A stretch of DNA of 64,000 nt, taken from contig NZ_JAATOP010000002.1 of assembly GCF_011806565.1 (NCBI RefSeq), positions 310,001-374,000 on the forward strand, given 5' to 3'. Position 1 is the first letter of the stretch, and every line of letters begins with the position of its first letter. A model generated the notes under the pieces. It searched no databases. It was not told the origin of the DNA and saw only the letters and a program-made list of their open reading frames with translations. Source of the DNA: Marivivens donghaensis. Its GTDB lineage: Bacteria > Pseudomonadota > Alphaproteobacteria > Rhodobacterales > Rhodobacteraceae. A program made the position numbers and the translations under genes. Positions 53,573 to 61,917 of this stretch are shown here, piece by piece.

Positions 53573-53975
53573 GGCGCTGCTACTTCACGCATCATGTGTA
53601 GCCTTGAACGGGCGGGCGGTGCTCATCACCGGCCGCTCGGGTTCGGGCAAGTCCACTCTGGCGCTTCAACTGCTCGCGCTCGGCTGTGATTTGGTGGGTG
53701 ATGATGCAGTCGACATCCTTCCCGATATGACCGTGAGAAGTCCTCACACGATTCGTGGGAAAATCGAAGCACGGGGTGTCGGGCTGCTCAAAGCGGACGC
53801 CGTGGACGCAGAATTGGCGCTGATTGTCGATCTTGATCAGGTCGAAGAGCAGCGCCTCCCGCCTTGGCGCACGAAAAGATTACACAATCGCGAAGTACCG
53901 CTCCTTTACAGGGTGGACGGCATTCACTTTGTTTATGCAATCCGTCAGTATCTTCTTAGGGGCAGATCAGATTAG
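53514..53975 (+). CDS. hprK: Short HPr kinase/phosphorylase (C-terminal domain type)
   Basis: A truncated alphaproteobacterial HPr kinase containing only the catalytic domain (at most 153 aa versus ~310 in Firmicutes). The P-loop [15 protein letters not shown], the phosphorylase/kinase loop LVGDDAVDI, and the C-terminal signature [14 protein letters not shown] are present. It would phosphorylate Ser46 of the HPr encoded 1.8 kb downstream. The start is uncertain: ATG 53514 overlaps chvG by 59 nt and TTG 53550 by 23 nt; family similarity begins only at LLLHASCVA. rapZ follows after 2 nt. Confidence 0.88.
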   Translation: MPTSPPIRWGHALSSASRSEALLLHASCVALNGRAVLITGRSGSGKSTLALQLLALGCDLVGDDAVDILPDMTVRSPHTIRGKIEARGVGLLKADAVDAELALIVDLDQVEEQRLPPWRTKRLHNREVPLLYRVDGIHFVYAIRQYLLRGRSD

Positions 53976-53977
53976 CG

Positions 53978-54883
53978 ATGCAGACCGAGCAGGAAAAACA
54001 GCAGATTATCTTTGTGACCGGACCCTCCGGTGCCGGACGGACAACGGCTGTGCGTGCGCTGGAAGACATCGGTTTCGAGGTCATCGATAACCTGCCAATC
54101 AGCCTCATGGACCGCCTGATCGAAGGCCAGCCGCTTGAGCGTCCGCTCGCGCTTGGTCTTGATGTCCGCAACCGCGATTTCTCGGTCAATGCGGTGATTA
54201 ACAAGATCGATATGCTTGCCGAAGACGAACGGTTTGACCTGCAAGTCCTCTATATGGACTGCGATGAAAGCACGTTGATCCGGCGTTTTTCGGAAACCCG
54301 CCGCCGTCACCCGCTGTCGGTGGAAGGGGCGCCGATCGAAGGGATTGCCCGCGAACGTGACCTGCTCCAGCCCATTCGCGCATGTGCGGGCATTCTGATC
54401 GATACGACCGCCATGACGCCGCACGAGGCGCGTGCAGAGGTGCAAGGCTGGTTCCGCCCCGAAGAGGGCAAATCGCTGGCGATTACCATCGAGAGCTTTT
54501 CCTACAAACGCGGTTTGCCGCGCGGGCTCGATATAGTGCTCGATTGTAGATTCCTCAGGAACCCGCATTGGGAACCGGCGCTCAGGGCCAAGGACGGGCG
54601 CGATAGTGCCGTCGCGCAATATGTGGCCGAAGATGAACGGTTCGATGCGTTTTTTCTTGGGGTAGTGGACATGGCGCGGCTTTTGCTCCCTGCTTATCAG
54701 GAAGAAGGCAAGTCGCACCTCGCCATCGCATTCGGCTGCACCGGAGGGCAACACCGCTCCGTCGCCTTGACCGAAATGCTGGCAAAAGCGCTTGCAGAGG
54801 ATGGATGGCAAGTGTCTAAACGCCATCGGGAACTGGAACGTCGCCCAGAAAGCGACAGGGTATTACGAGGACAGGAAGCGTGA
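53978..54883 (+). CDS. rapZ: RNase adapter protein / nucleotide-binding protein RapZ
   Basis: A P-loop ATP/GTP-binding protein of 301 aa, known in enterobacteria as the adapter that targets GlmZ sRNA to RNase E; its role in alphaproteobacteria is less clear. Motifs: FVTGPSGAGRTTAVRALED (Walker A), EVIDNLPISLM, VLYMDCDESTLIRRFSETRRRHPL, and the C-terminal RapZ signature DCRFLRNPHW plus AFGCTGGQHRSVALTEML. It lies between hprK and the EIIA gene, the conserved PTS-regulatory cluster. The stop overlaps the next GTG start (GTGA). Confidence 0.93.
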   Translation: MQTEQEKQQIIFVTGPSGAGRTTAVRALEDIGFEVIDNLPISLMDRLIEGQPLERPLALGLDVRNRDFSVNAVINKIDMLAEDERFDLQVLYMDCDESTLIRRFSETRRRHPLSVEGAPIEGIARERDLLQPIRACAGILIDTTAMTPHEARAEVQGWFRPEEGKSLAITIESFSYKRGLPRGLDIVLDCRFLRNPHWEPALRAKDGRDSAVAQYVAEDERFDAFFLGVVDMARLLLPAYQEEGKSHLAIAFGCTGGQHRSVALTEMLAKALAEDGWQVSKRHRELERRPESDRVLRGQEA

Positions 54884-55275
54884 TCGGGATCGTGATCGTT
54901 GCGCATGGCGGACTCGCACGCGAATACCTCGCGGCGATGCAACATGTCGTTGGTGCACAGACCGGCGTGAAGGCGATTTCAACTGGTCCCGAAGATGATC
55001 GCGCCGCCAAACAGGCCGAAATTTGCGATGCCGCTGACGAGGTCGATATGGGCAACGGCGTGGTGATCGTGACCGATATTTTCGGCGGCTCACCCTCCAA
55101 TCTATCGCTCCGTGCCTGTAGCCCCGATAACCGCCGCATCCTTTACGGCATGAACCTTCCTATGCTCATCAAACTAGCCAAAAGCCGTGGCCGCACTGTG
55201 CCCGACGCTGTTGACGCAGCACTCTCGGCTGGTCGAAAATATATCAATAGTCATCAAGTTAACTCGGATCGTTAA
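54880..55275 (+). CDS. PTS EIIA component, mannose family (regulatory)
   Basis: A 131-residue EIIA of the Man family that receives phosphate from HPr. The phospho-accepting His9 lies in GIVIVAHGGLAREYLAAM; VIVTDIFGGSPSNLS and NLPMLIKLAKSRG are family segments. No EIIB/C transport components are nearby, so it is probably part of a regulatory phosphorelay rather than sugar uptake. It starts with GTG overlapping rapZ, and its TAA overlaps the HPr ATG (TAATG). Confidence 0.93.
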   Translation: MIGIVIVAHGGLAREYLAAMQHVVGAQTGVKAISTGPEDDRAAKQAEICDAADEVDMGNGVVIVTDIFGGSPSNLSLRACSPDNRRILYGMNLPMLIKLAKSRGRTVPDAVDAALSAGRKYINSHQVNSDR

Positions 55276-55544
55276 TGCCCTCTCGCCGTTTGCAGATTAT
55301 GAATATCAAGGGCCTGCACGCCCGTGCCTCAGCCAAACTGGTCGAAGTCGTCGAAGCGCATGACGCATCCTGTACTGTCAGCAAGGACGGCGACAGTGCC
55401 TCCGGTGACAGCATCATGGGTCTTCTGATGCTCGGTGCTGCGATTGGCTCCCATATCGACGTGGAAACCTCGGGGGCGCAGGCCGACGAGTTGATGGAAG
55501 CGATCGATGCATTGGTGGCCGACAAGTTCGGTGAAGGAAATTGA
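55275..55544 (+). CDS. ptsH: HPr phosphocarrier protein
   Basis: An 89-residue HPr. The catalytic His15 is in IKGLHARASAKLVEVV, and the regulatory serine target of HPr kinase is preserved as Ser46 in SGDSIMGLLMLG. Both sites being intact matches the presence of hprK in the same operon. Enzyme I is not in the window. The start overlaps the EIIA stop. Confidence 0.95.
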   Translation: MPSRRLQIMNIKGLHARASAKLVEVVEAHDASCTVSKDGDSASGDSIMGLLMLGAAIGSHIDVETSGAQADELMEAIDALVADKFGEGN

Positions 55545-55547
55545 ACC

Positions 55548-56420
55548 GTGGTCGACACCATGGACTCCTCGCCTAAGCGCACCCCGTCCGGCACAGAACC
55601 TGTTTATGACCGCCGCAGCCTGACATACTCGAACACCTTCGAAAATCCGGTGAAGCGGAACGTCATTCGCGGGATCGAATGGCTGACGGGTAAATATTCG
55701 ATCATCCGCCGCATTCGCCAGTTCGAGAAGCTCGGAAACCCTAAGGGGCAGGCGTTCTGGGATGCCACCATGCAGGTCATGGGCGTCGACATTCAAACGC
55801 CTGAAGAACAGATTGCCCGCATTCCGGCCACGGGGCCTGTGATCTTTGTCGCCAACCACCCGCACGGTCTGGTGGACGGCATGGTGCTGGCCGCACTGAT
55901 TGGGCGTCGTCGTTCCGATTACCGCATTCTGACCCGCTCGATCCTTGCTGGCATCGACGAGAGCGCCGCGAGCTACATGATCCCCGTGCCGTTCCCGCAC
56001 GAGAAAGACGCGCAGCGCAAGATGATCGACATGCGCAAAGAGGCGATGGAGCATCTGAAGAACGATGGCCTGATCGCCTTGTTCCCGTCGGGCGTTGTGT
56101 CTTCGGCAAAGTCGATGTTCGGACCTGCCATCGAGGCGGAATGGAACGTCTTCACCGCCAAGATGATCCGGACGTCCGGCGCAACTGTCGTGCCCTGCTT
56201 CTTCCCCGGATCGAACTCTCGCGCTTACCAGATGGCCGCGCAAGTATCGCCGACGCTGCGCCAGAGCCTGCTGCTCCATGAAGTCGTACACGCCTTCGAC
56301 AAGCCGCAAGCGCCAGTCATCGGTCATCCGATCCCCGCAGAGGACATCGACGCCCGCGTGAGCGATCCGCGTGCGTTCATGGCATGGCTGCGAAGCCACA
56401 CCATTAATCTCGAAAACTAA
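55548..56420 (+). CDS. 1-acyl-sn-glycerol-3-phosphate acyltransferase-like protein
   Basis: A 290-residue PlsC-family acyltransferase with the NHPHGLVDG (HX4D) catalytic motif at ~103-110 and the substrate-binding FPSGVVSSA motif; PCFFPGSNSRAYQMA is also family-like. It probably acylates lysophospholipid or an ornithine/hemolysin-type lipid precursor at the inner membrane. I chose GTG 55548 because AAGGA lies 9 nt before it; ATG 55560 has no Shine-Dalgarno at proper spacing. It is 3 nt after ptsH, so it is cotranscribed with the PTS genes. Confidence 0.85.
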   Translation: MVDTMDSSPKRTPSGTEPVYDRRSLTYSNTFENPVKRNVIRGIEWLTGKYSIIRRIRQFEKLGNPKGQAFWDATMQVMGVDIQTPEEQIARIPATGPVIFVANHPHGLVDGMVLAALIGRRRSDYRILTRSILAGIDESAASYMIPVPFPHEKDAQRKMIDMRKEAMEHLKNDGLIALFPSGVVSSAKSMFGPAIEAEWNVFTAKMIRTSGATVVPCFFPGSNSRAYQMAAQVSPTLRQSLLLHEVVHAFDKPQAPVIGHPIPAEDIDARVSDPRAFMAWLRSHTINLEN

Positions 56421-56426
56421 CGGCTG

Positions 56427-57302
56427 TTACCGCGTCGGAACCGGAGTTTCACCGCGGTAGTCATAGAAGCCGCGCTTGGTCTTGCGACCGAGCCAGCCTG
56501 CTTCGACGTATTTCGTCAGCAGCGGGCAGGGGCGGTACTTCGTATCTGCCAGACCGTCGTGCAGCACGTTCATGATGGCAAGGCAGGTGTCCAGACCGAT
56601 GAAGTCGGCCAGCTCCAGCGGGCCCATCGGATGGTTCGCGCCCAGCTTCATCGAGGTGTCGATGGACGACACGCTACCGACGCCTTCGTAGAGCGCATAG
56701 ACGGCTTCGTTGATCATGGGCATCAGGATGCGGTTCACGATGAACGCGGGGAAATCCTCGGAGGTCGCGGAAGTCTTGCCAAGGCGTTCGACCACTTCCT
56801 GACACGCGTGGAACGTCTCGTCATCCGTAGCGATGCCGCGGATCAGTTCGACCAGCTGCATGATCGGTACGGGATTCATGAAGTGGAAACCGATGAATTT
56901 CTCGGGGCGGTCGGTACGGCTCGCCAGACGCGTGATCGAGATCGACGAGGTGTTCGACGCAAGGATCGTGTTTTCTTTGATGTGCGGCAGGAGCGCGTCG
57001 AAGATCTGCTGCTTGATCGTCTCTTTTTCGGTCGCGGCTTCGATGATCAGATCGCAGGTACCAAGTTCGGACAGCTCTGCCGTGGTCGAGATGCGCGCCA
57101 TCGCGGCGTCCTTGTCCTCGGCGGTCACGGTGCCCTTGCTGACCTGACGGTCGATGTTCTTGCCGATCAGGGCGAGCGCTGCTGCCATCGCATCCGCGCT
57201 GACGTCGTTCATCACGACATCGTATCCGGCAAGCGCGCATACATGGGCAATACCATTGCCCATCTGACCTGCGCCAACCACACCAATTTTCTGGATCGTC
57301 AT
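56427..57302 (-). CDS. 3-hydroxybutyryl-CoA dehydrogenase
   Basis: An NAD(P)-dependent dehydrogenase of 291 aa that interconverts acetoacetyl-CoA and 3-hydroxybutyryl-CoA. The Rossmann motif GVVGAGQMGNGIAHVCALAGY is at the N-terminus. The catalytic His is in FIGFHFMNPVPIMQLVELI, and the C-terminal domain contains GANHPMGPLELADFIGLDTCLAIM. The start at 57302 gives the family N-terminus (MTIQKIGVVGAGQ); upstream in-frame sequence is not family-like. It fits with the ethylmalonyl-CoA and fatty-acid metabolism suggested by mcd and etfAB. Confidence 0.94.
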   Translation of the reverse strand: MTIQKIGVVGAGQMGNGIAHVCALAGYDVVMNDVSADAMAAALALIGKNIDRQVSKGTVTAEDKDAAMARISTTAELSELGTCDLIIEAATEKETIKQQIFDALLPHIKENTILASNTSSISITRLASRTDRPEKFIGFHFMNPVPIMQLVELIRGIATDDETFHACQEVVERLGKTSATSEDFPAFIVNRILMPMINEAVYALYEGVGSVSSIDTSMKLGANHPMGPLELADFIGLDTCLAIMNVLHDGLADTKYRPCPLLTKYVEAGWLGRKTKRGFYDYRGETPVPTR

Positions 57303-57463
57303 ATCGCTGCCCTTCGTGCTGACACTGGCAACATATGCCGCCATAGCGAAATGGTTCAAGGCGAGTGTCTTGCTAAAGTTAAGCGCAATTTGTCCTATTA
57401 ATCAGATTTCAACATTTATGGCCGAATCCTGCCTCAAATCGAGCATTCGAATGGTGGGTTGTT

Positions 57464-58249
57464 ATGAAACACGAATTGCTGCCGGGGGGCGGCATTGATT
57501 ACGAGCTTTGCCACTACGGGCATTCGCGGCTGCATTTCCGTGGCCCGAAGCGCGAGCCTAGCGAGCCCTATGTTGCGTTCCTCGGGGGGAGCAATACGTT
57601 CGGGCGCTACATCGACGAGCCGTTTCCAGAACTGCTGGAGGCGAATACGGGCGTCGCTTGCGTGAACCTCGGCGTCGTGGGGGCATCCGTCGGGGCGTTT
57701 GCGCAGGATCCGAGCGTCATTGATGTCTGTCGGGGCGCTACGGTGACTGTGATCGAGGCGTGCAACTTCACCCACCTTTCCAACCGTTTCTACCGCGTCC
57801 ACCCAAGGCGTAACGAGCGGCTGATCCACGCGTCCGATAGCTTGAGGGCGCTCTGCCCTAGCGTTGATTTCACCGAATACACGTTTGTCTGGCAGCTTTT
57901 ACGCGCGGTCGAGGCATCAGGGCCTGAGTGCGCCGAAGCGGTTCAACAAGAGATCGCAGAGGCTTGGCGCGCAAGGATGCGGTCGTTGATCGATGCTGTC
58001 GGTAGGCAGGTTGTGTTGCTGTGCCCGAGCGATTTCGCCGAAACGGGCTCGGTCTCGGGCAATGCACTGGAGAGCCTTCGCCCGTTCGCTTCCTCGATAG
58101 TCGAAATCGCTCCGGTCGAGGTCGGTACGCGCGGGATGATCGTGCCGGACGGGCAGGGCGGAATTGCGAAGACGCTGATGAATGCGAAGGGGCATTGCGA
58201 GGCCGCCGACGCGTTGGAGCCGGTCATGCTCCGCTTGATGGGCCAATAA
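57464..58249 (+). CDS. DUF6473-type protein
   Basis: A 261-residue soluble protein that resembles the DUF6473 family of Rhodobacterales. It starts [27 protein letters not shown] at the N-terminus in outline, followed by [21 protein letters not shown] (SGNH/GSxT-like loop) and [14 protein letters not shown]. The tail ends with [18 protein letters not shown]. The GG(S/T)-x-T-(F/Y)-G segment hints at an SGNH-hydrolase or sulfotransferase-like fold, but no function is established. It is a single gene followed by a terminator. Confidence 0.78.
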   Translation: MKHELLPGGGIDYELCHYGHSRLHFRGPKREPSEPYVAFLGGSNTFGRYIDEPFPELLEANTGVACVNLGVVGASVGAFAQDPSVIDVCRGATVTVIEACNFTHLSNRFYRVHPRRNERLIHASDSLRALCPSVDFTEYTFVWQLLRAVEASGPECAEAVQQEIAEAWRARMRSLIDAVGRQVVLLCPSDFAETGSVSGNALESLRPFASSIVEIAPVEVGTRGMIVPDGQGGIAKTLMNAKGHCEAADALEPVMLRLMGQ

Positions 58250-58277
58250 AAAAGCCCCCGAAAAACGGGGGCTTTTT
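58248..58277. terminator. Bidirectional Rho-independent terminator
   Basis: A 7-bp GC stem GCCCCCG-AAAAA-CGGGGGC (58254-58272) is flanked by A6 on the left and T5 on the right. It starts within the stop codon of the DUF6473 gene and lies 20 bp after the etfA stop on the other strand, so it ends both transcripts. Confidence 0.92.
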
Positions 58278-58296
58278 CGAGTTCCTGCGGTGAGGA

Positions 58297-59223
58297 TCAG
58301 ACCTTCTCGGTCAGTTCCGGCACTGCGGTGAAGAGGTCGGCAACAAGACCGAAGTCGGCAACCTGGAAGATAGGTGCTTCTTCGTCCTTGTTGATCGCGA
58401 CGATGACCTTCGAGTCCTTCATACCGGCAAGGTGCTGGATAGCGCCCGAAATACCCGCAGCGATGTAGAGGTCCGGTGCGACGACCTTACCGGTCTGACC
58501 AACCTGCCAGTCGTTCGGCGCGAAGCCCGAGTCGACAGCAGCGCGCGATGCACCGACAGCAGCGCCGAGCTTGTCGGCCAGCTTTTCGATGATCGCAAAG
58601 TCTTCTTCCGAACCAACGCCGCGGCCGCCCGATACGACGATCTTGGCCGAGGTGAGTTCCGGACGATCGCTTTCGGCAACCTTGTCTTCAACCCACTCGG
58701 ACAGACCCGGGTTTTCACCGGCGCCGATGGTTTCGACAGCAGCCGAACCGCCTTCGCCAGCAGCGTCGAAAGTCGAGGTGCGGAAGGTGATGACCTTCTT
58801 GGCGTCCTTCGACTTGACGGTCTGGATCGCATTACCGGCGTAAACCGGACGCTCGAAGGTGTCGCCGTCGACAACAGCGGTCACATCCGAGAGGATCATG
58901 ACGTCGAGCAGAGCAGCAACGCGCGGCATGATGTTCTTGGCGTCGGTCGTTGCCGGAGCAACGATGTAGCCATAGTCGCCAGCCAGCGAGACGAGCAGAG
59001 CCGATACCGGCTCGGCCAGACGGTGACCGTAGAGCGCATCTTCGGCCACGAGGACTTTGGACACGCCGTCAATCTTCGCGGCTTCGGCAGCAGCGGCGGC
59101 AGCAGTTGCGCCAGCGGCCAGAACGGTGACTTCGCCGAGCGACTTCGCAGCCGAGACGGCCTTTGCGGTGGCGTCGACGGAGAGGACGCCGTCGTTGATT
59201 TCAGCAAGCAGCAGAACAGTCAT
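58297..59223 (-). CDS. etfA: Electron transfer flavoprotein alpha subunit
   Basis: The FAD-binding subunit of ETF, which collects electrons from acyl-CoA dehydrogenases for ETF-ubiquinone oxidoreductase. Length is 308 aa. The N-terminus [20 protein letters not shown] and the C-terminal FAD domain ([26 protein letters not shown] at ~220-245 in outline, [37 protein letters not shown]) are intact. Its ATG overlaps the etfB stop (TGATG). Confidence 0.96.
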   Translation of the reverse strand: MTVLLLAEINDGVLSVDATAKAVSAAKSLGEVTVLAAGATAAAAAAEAAKIDGVSKVLVAEDALYGHRLAEPVSALLVSLAGDYGYIVAPATTDAKNIMPRVAALLDVMILSDVTAVVDGDTFERPVYAGNAIQTVKSKDAKKVITFRTSTFDAAGEGGSAAVETIGAGENPGLSEWVEDKVAESDRPELTSAKIVVSGGRGVGSEEDFAIIEKLADKLGAAVGASRAAVDSGFAPNDWQVGQTGKVVAPDLYIAAGISGAIQHLAGMKDSKVIVAINKDEEAPIFQVADFGLVADLFTAVPELTEKV

Positions 59224-59981
59224 CAGAGAGCTCCCACTTCTTTGAGTTTGGCCACCAGTTCGTCGACCGAACCGACCTTGATACCGGCTTCACGTACCGG
59301 CGGCTCCGAGGTTTTGACGATCTCGAGGCGCGGGGTCACGTCGACGCCGTAGTCCTCGGGGGTCTTTTCCTCGAGCGGCTTTTTCTTGGCCTTCATGATG
59401 TTCGGCAGCTTGGCGTAGCGCGGCTCGTTCAGGCGAAGGTCAGCGGTGACGATGGTCGGCATGTTGACCTTGATGGTCTGAAGGCCGCCGTCGACTTCGC
59501 GGGTGACAACAGCTTTGTCGCCTTCGACGTCGACTTTCGAGGCAAAGGTTGCCTGCGACCAGCCGAGCAGAGCTGCGAGCATCTGGCCGGTGGCGTTCAT
59601 GTCGTTGTCGATCGACTGCTTGCCCGCGATGATCAGGCCCGGCTGCTCTTCTTCAGCAACCTTCGCGATGATCTTGGCAACGGCGAGCGGTTCGATGTCG
59701 GTGTGAACATCGTCGGCTGCGGTCACGAGGATCGCGCGGTCGGCACCCATAGCGAGTGCGGTACGCAGAACGTCTTGCGCCTGCTTCACACCGATGGATA
59801 CGACGACGACTTCGTCAGCTTTGCCGGCTTCTTTAAGGCGGATCGCCTCTTCGACCGCGATTTCGTCGAAGGGGTTCATCGACATCTTTACGTTTGCAAG
59901 ATCGACGCCCGTGCCGTCCGATTTGACGCGGACTTTCACGTTATAGTCGATCACGCGCTTTACAGGCACCAGGACCTTCAT
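59223..59981 (-). CDS. etfB: Electron transfer flavoprotein beta subunit
   Basis: The AMP-binding partner of EtfA. Length is 252 aa. Signature segments are [20 protein letters not shown] at the N-terminus, [21 protein letters not shown], and the EtfB motif [48 protein letters not shown] lies between them. The start at 59981 is the family start. It is first in the etfBA operon and would serve the acyl-CoA dehydrogenase encoded at 46023-47699. Confidence 0.96.
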   Translation of the reverse strand: MKVLVPVKRVIDYNVKVRVKSDGTGVDLANVKMSMNPFDEIAVEEAIRLKEAGKADEVVVVSIGVKQAQDVLRTALAMGADRAILVTAADDVHTDIEPLAVAKIIAKVAEEEQPGLIIAGKQSIDNDMNATGQMLAALLGWSQATFASKVDVEGDKAVVTREVDGGLQTIKVNMPTIVTADLRLNEPRYAKLPNIMKAKKKPLEEKTPEDYGVDVTPRLEIVKTSEPPVREAGIKVGSVDELVAKLKEVGAL

Positions 59982-60146
59982 CGGCGTTATCTCCCTCATT
60001 GCAGCGCCGGTTGGCGCCCTTGCAGAGGGTGTTAGCAAGCGCAGCAAATGGAAAACAGTGCAAAATCGACGCGGCAAAGCGCTAAGACGCCACGTTTCAA
60101 CATTCTGCACTGCCGCAATCGTTGGATTTATTGGGAAAATCGGCGG

Positions 60147-60161
60147 CGCAATAAAATTGCG
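60147..60161. promoter_or_regulatory. CGCAAT-AAA-ATTGCG palindrome upstream of etfB
   Basis: A 15-bp perfect dyad in the 245-bp spacer between the PduO-type gene and etfB, about 165 bp upstream of the etfB ATG. Its half-site CGCAAT is shared with the inverted repeat at 47748-47778 in the mcd promoter region. A common regulator is possible but unproven. The rest of the spacer has no gene. Confidence 0.35.
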
Positions 60162-60173
60162 TGATGGCCGAAA

Positions 60174-60203
60174 TCAAAAGGCCGGAACCTCGCGATTCCG
60201 GCC
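60174..60203 (-). terminator. Rho-independent terminator after the PduO-type gene
   Basis: On the reverse strand GGCCGGAA-TCGCGAGG-TTCCGGCC (60180-60203) is followed by four T residues (60176-60179). It lies 23 bp after the adenosyltransferase stop and separates that transcript from etfBA. Confidence 0.88.
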
Positions 60204-60226
60204 TCGATCTGCGTCTTCGGGTAGAA

Positions 60227-60799
60227 TCAACGGGTCTTGCCCGGCTCCCACAGGATATCCTGCTTGCCGTTGTCATTGGCGACACGGCCCGCGACGAACA
60301 GCCAGTCCGACAGTCGGTTGAGGTACTTGATCGCCGACTGGTTCACGTCCTCGATGCTCGCAAGCTCCACAGCGAGGCGTTCAGCGCGGCGGGCCACGGT
60401 ACGCGATAGGTGCAGGTGAGCGGCAAGCGCGGTGCCGCCAGGCAGGATGAAGCTGCGCAGCGGTTCGATGTTGGCGTTCATTGCGTCGATCTCGCGTTCA
60501 AGGCGGTCCACCTGCGTATCAATGATGCGCAGCACGGGGTAGGGCGCCTCGGCGTCTTTCTCCATCTCGGGGCGGCAAAGGTCCGCGCCAAGGTCAAAGA
60601 GGTCATTCTGGATCGCCGCGATTTTGTCGCTGAGGTCACCTTCGGCATGAAGGCGGGCCATACCGAGCGTCGCGTTCAGTTCGTCGACGGTGCCATAGGC
60701 CGAAACCCGAGGATCGTATTTGGCAACGCGATTGCCATTCCCCAGCGCGGTTTGACCCGCGTCACCGGTGCGCGTGTAAATCTTGTTCAGAACAACCAT
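60227..60799 (-). CDS. PduO-type cob(I)alamin adenosyltransferase
   Basis: A 190-residue ATP:corrinoid adenosyltransferase of the PduO/MMAB type. The ATP-binding N-terminus reads IYTRTGDAGQTALGNGNRVAK, followed by AYGTVDELNATLGMARL, and the signature RRAERLAVELASIEDVNQSAIKYLNRLSDWLFV is at the C-terminus in outline. It makes adenosylcobalamin for mutases such as methylmalonyl- or ethylmalonyl-CoA mutase. It is unrelated in fold to CobO, encoded at 7194-7802, so the genome has both types. A small membrane-protein gene lies directly upstream (3 nt). Confidence 0.95.
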   Translation of the reverse strand: MVVLNKIYTRTGDAGQTALGNGNRVAKYDPRVSAYGTVDELNATLGMARLHAEGDLSDKIAAIQNDLFDLGADLCRPEMEKDAEAPYPVLRIIDTQVDRLEREIDAMNANIEPLRSFILPGGTALAAHLHLSRTVARRAERLAVELASIEDVNQSAIKYLNRLSDWLFVAGRVANDNGKQDILWEPGKTR

Positions 60800-60802
60800 G
60801 CC

Positions 60803-61000
60803 TTACTTCCGAAGGTAAACGAGTGCTGCGATGATAGCGACGGCCACGGCCTGCGCGTAAATGCGGTAGCGCATGATCTTGTTCGATTGCTTGCCGCGGT
60901 TTTCGTCGCCGACTGCGAAGGTGCCGATGCCCCACAGCAGAATGATCGCCACTACGCAGCAGGCGCCGATAACGAGCATATTGAATGGGTCGTTCAGCAT
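60803..61000 (-). CDS. Small twin-transmembrane protein
   Basis: A 65-residue protein with two hydrophobic helices, NMLVIGACCVVAIILLWGIG and YAQAVAVAIIAALVYL, joined by a charged loop GDENRGKQSNKIMRYR. This pattern matches the HIG1/twin-transmembrane small proteins of alphaproteobacteria, which associate with respiratory complexes in some species. It is cotranscribed with the PduO-type gene (3 nt spacing). A GGAGG-type Shine-Dalgarno (GGAGGTTTCC) precedes the ATG. Confidence 0.82.
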   Translation of the reverse strand: MLNDPFNMLVIGACCVVAIILLWGIGTFAVGDENRGKQSNKIMRYRIYAQAVAVAIIAALVYLRK

Positions 61001-61058
61001 GGAAACCTCCGTATGTCTTGACGGAGATGTATCACTCTATTGCTGAAATGAAAGCGGC

Positions 61059-61886
61059 TTAGCCTTTTGCAATGAACCAATCGAGCATTCGTGTAGGCAG
61101 CAAACGCTTGAGTGTGCCCATCAAATAGGTAGGCGTCGTGACATAGTATCGCGGGGCGGGATTGTCGCTGCTAAGCGCCTTGATGATCTTGTCGGTCACT
61201 GCCGATGCGGGCAGTTCGAACCGGTCGGGGCCACTGCTTTCGTAAAGGCGTTTAGTTAGCGTCTCATACTGCACAGCGCGGGCGGAGTTGCGCCAGTCCA
61301 CGAAACGCTCAAACGGCGGGATCGAATTTTCGCGGATTTTCGAGGTGATCGGACCAGGCTCGATCAGCACGAAATGGATGGGGGTGTCGCGCATCTCGAT
61401 GCGGAGGCAATCCATCAGCCCTTCGAGCGCGAATTTTGAGGCCACGTAGGCTCCGCGCCAGCGATAGCCGACAAGGCCGAGGACCGACGAGCATGTGATG
61501 ATATGACCGTGGCCCTGCTTGCGCATGACCTTGATGACTTCGCGGGTGAGGTCATGAGTGCCGAAGACGTTCGTGTTGAACACTTCTTGCAGCGCTTCGC
61601 GAGGGAGATCTTCGACAGCGCCGGGGCACGCAAACGCGCCGTTGTTGTAGAGGGCATCAAGGGTGCCGCCCGTTGCGGCGAGCACTTCATCCAATGCCGA
61701 AACGATCGACGCATGATCCGCAAGGTCAAGAACGGGTGCTTCGAAGCCTTCGGCCTTTAAACGCTCTGCATCCTCGAGTTTGCGGCAAGACGCAAAAACG
61801 CGCCATCCGGCCTTTCTGAGACCGTGTGCCGCGTCGTATCCTATGCCCGAAGAGCATCCCGTAATCAAAATGGAGCGCATTTTCAT
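61059..61886 (-). CDS. Short-chain dehydrogenase/reductase
   Basis: A classical SDR of 275 aa. The cofactor-binding TGxxxGIG motif is TGCSSGIGYDAA at ~9-20, with the NNG structural motif (LYNNGAFA), catalytic Ser in ITCSSVLGLVGY, and the catalytic YxxxK replaced in position by GAYVASKFALEGLMD (Tyr-x-x-x-Lys as YVASK). The C-terminus resembles retinol-dehydrogenase-like SDRs. The substrate is unknown. ATG 61880 is an alternative start. It is monocistronic. Confidence 0.9.
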   Translation of the reverse strand: MKMRSILITGCSSGIGYDAAHGLRKAGWRVFASCRKLEDAERLKAEGFEAPVLDLADHASIVSALDEVLAATGGTLDALYNNGAFACPGAVEDLPREALQEVFNTNVFGTHDLTREVIKVMRKQGHGHIITCSSVLGLVGYRWRGAYVASKFALEGLMDCLRIEMRDTPIHFVLIEPGPITSKIRENSIPPFERFVDWRNSARAVQYETLTKRLYESSGPDRFELPASAVTDKIIKALSSDNPAPRYYVTTPTYLMGTLKRLLPTRMLDWFIAKG

Positions 61887-61917
61887 GCGCTCCTTTTGAC
61901 GACATCAGTCGTTGGGC

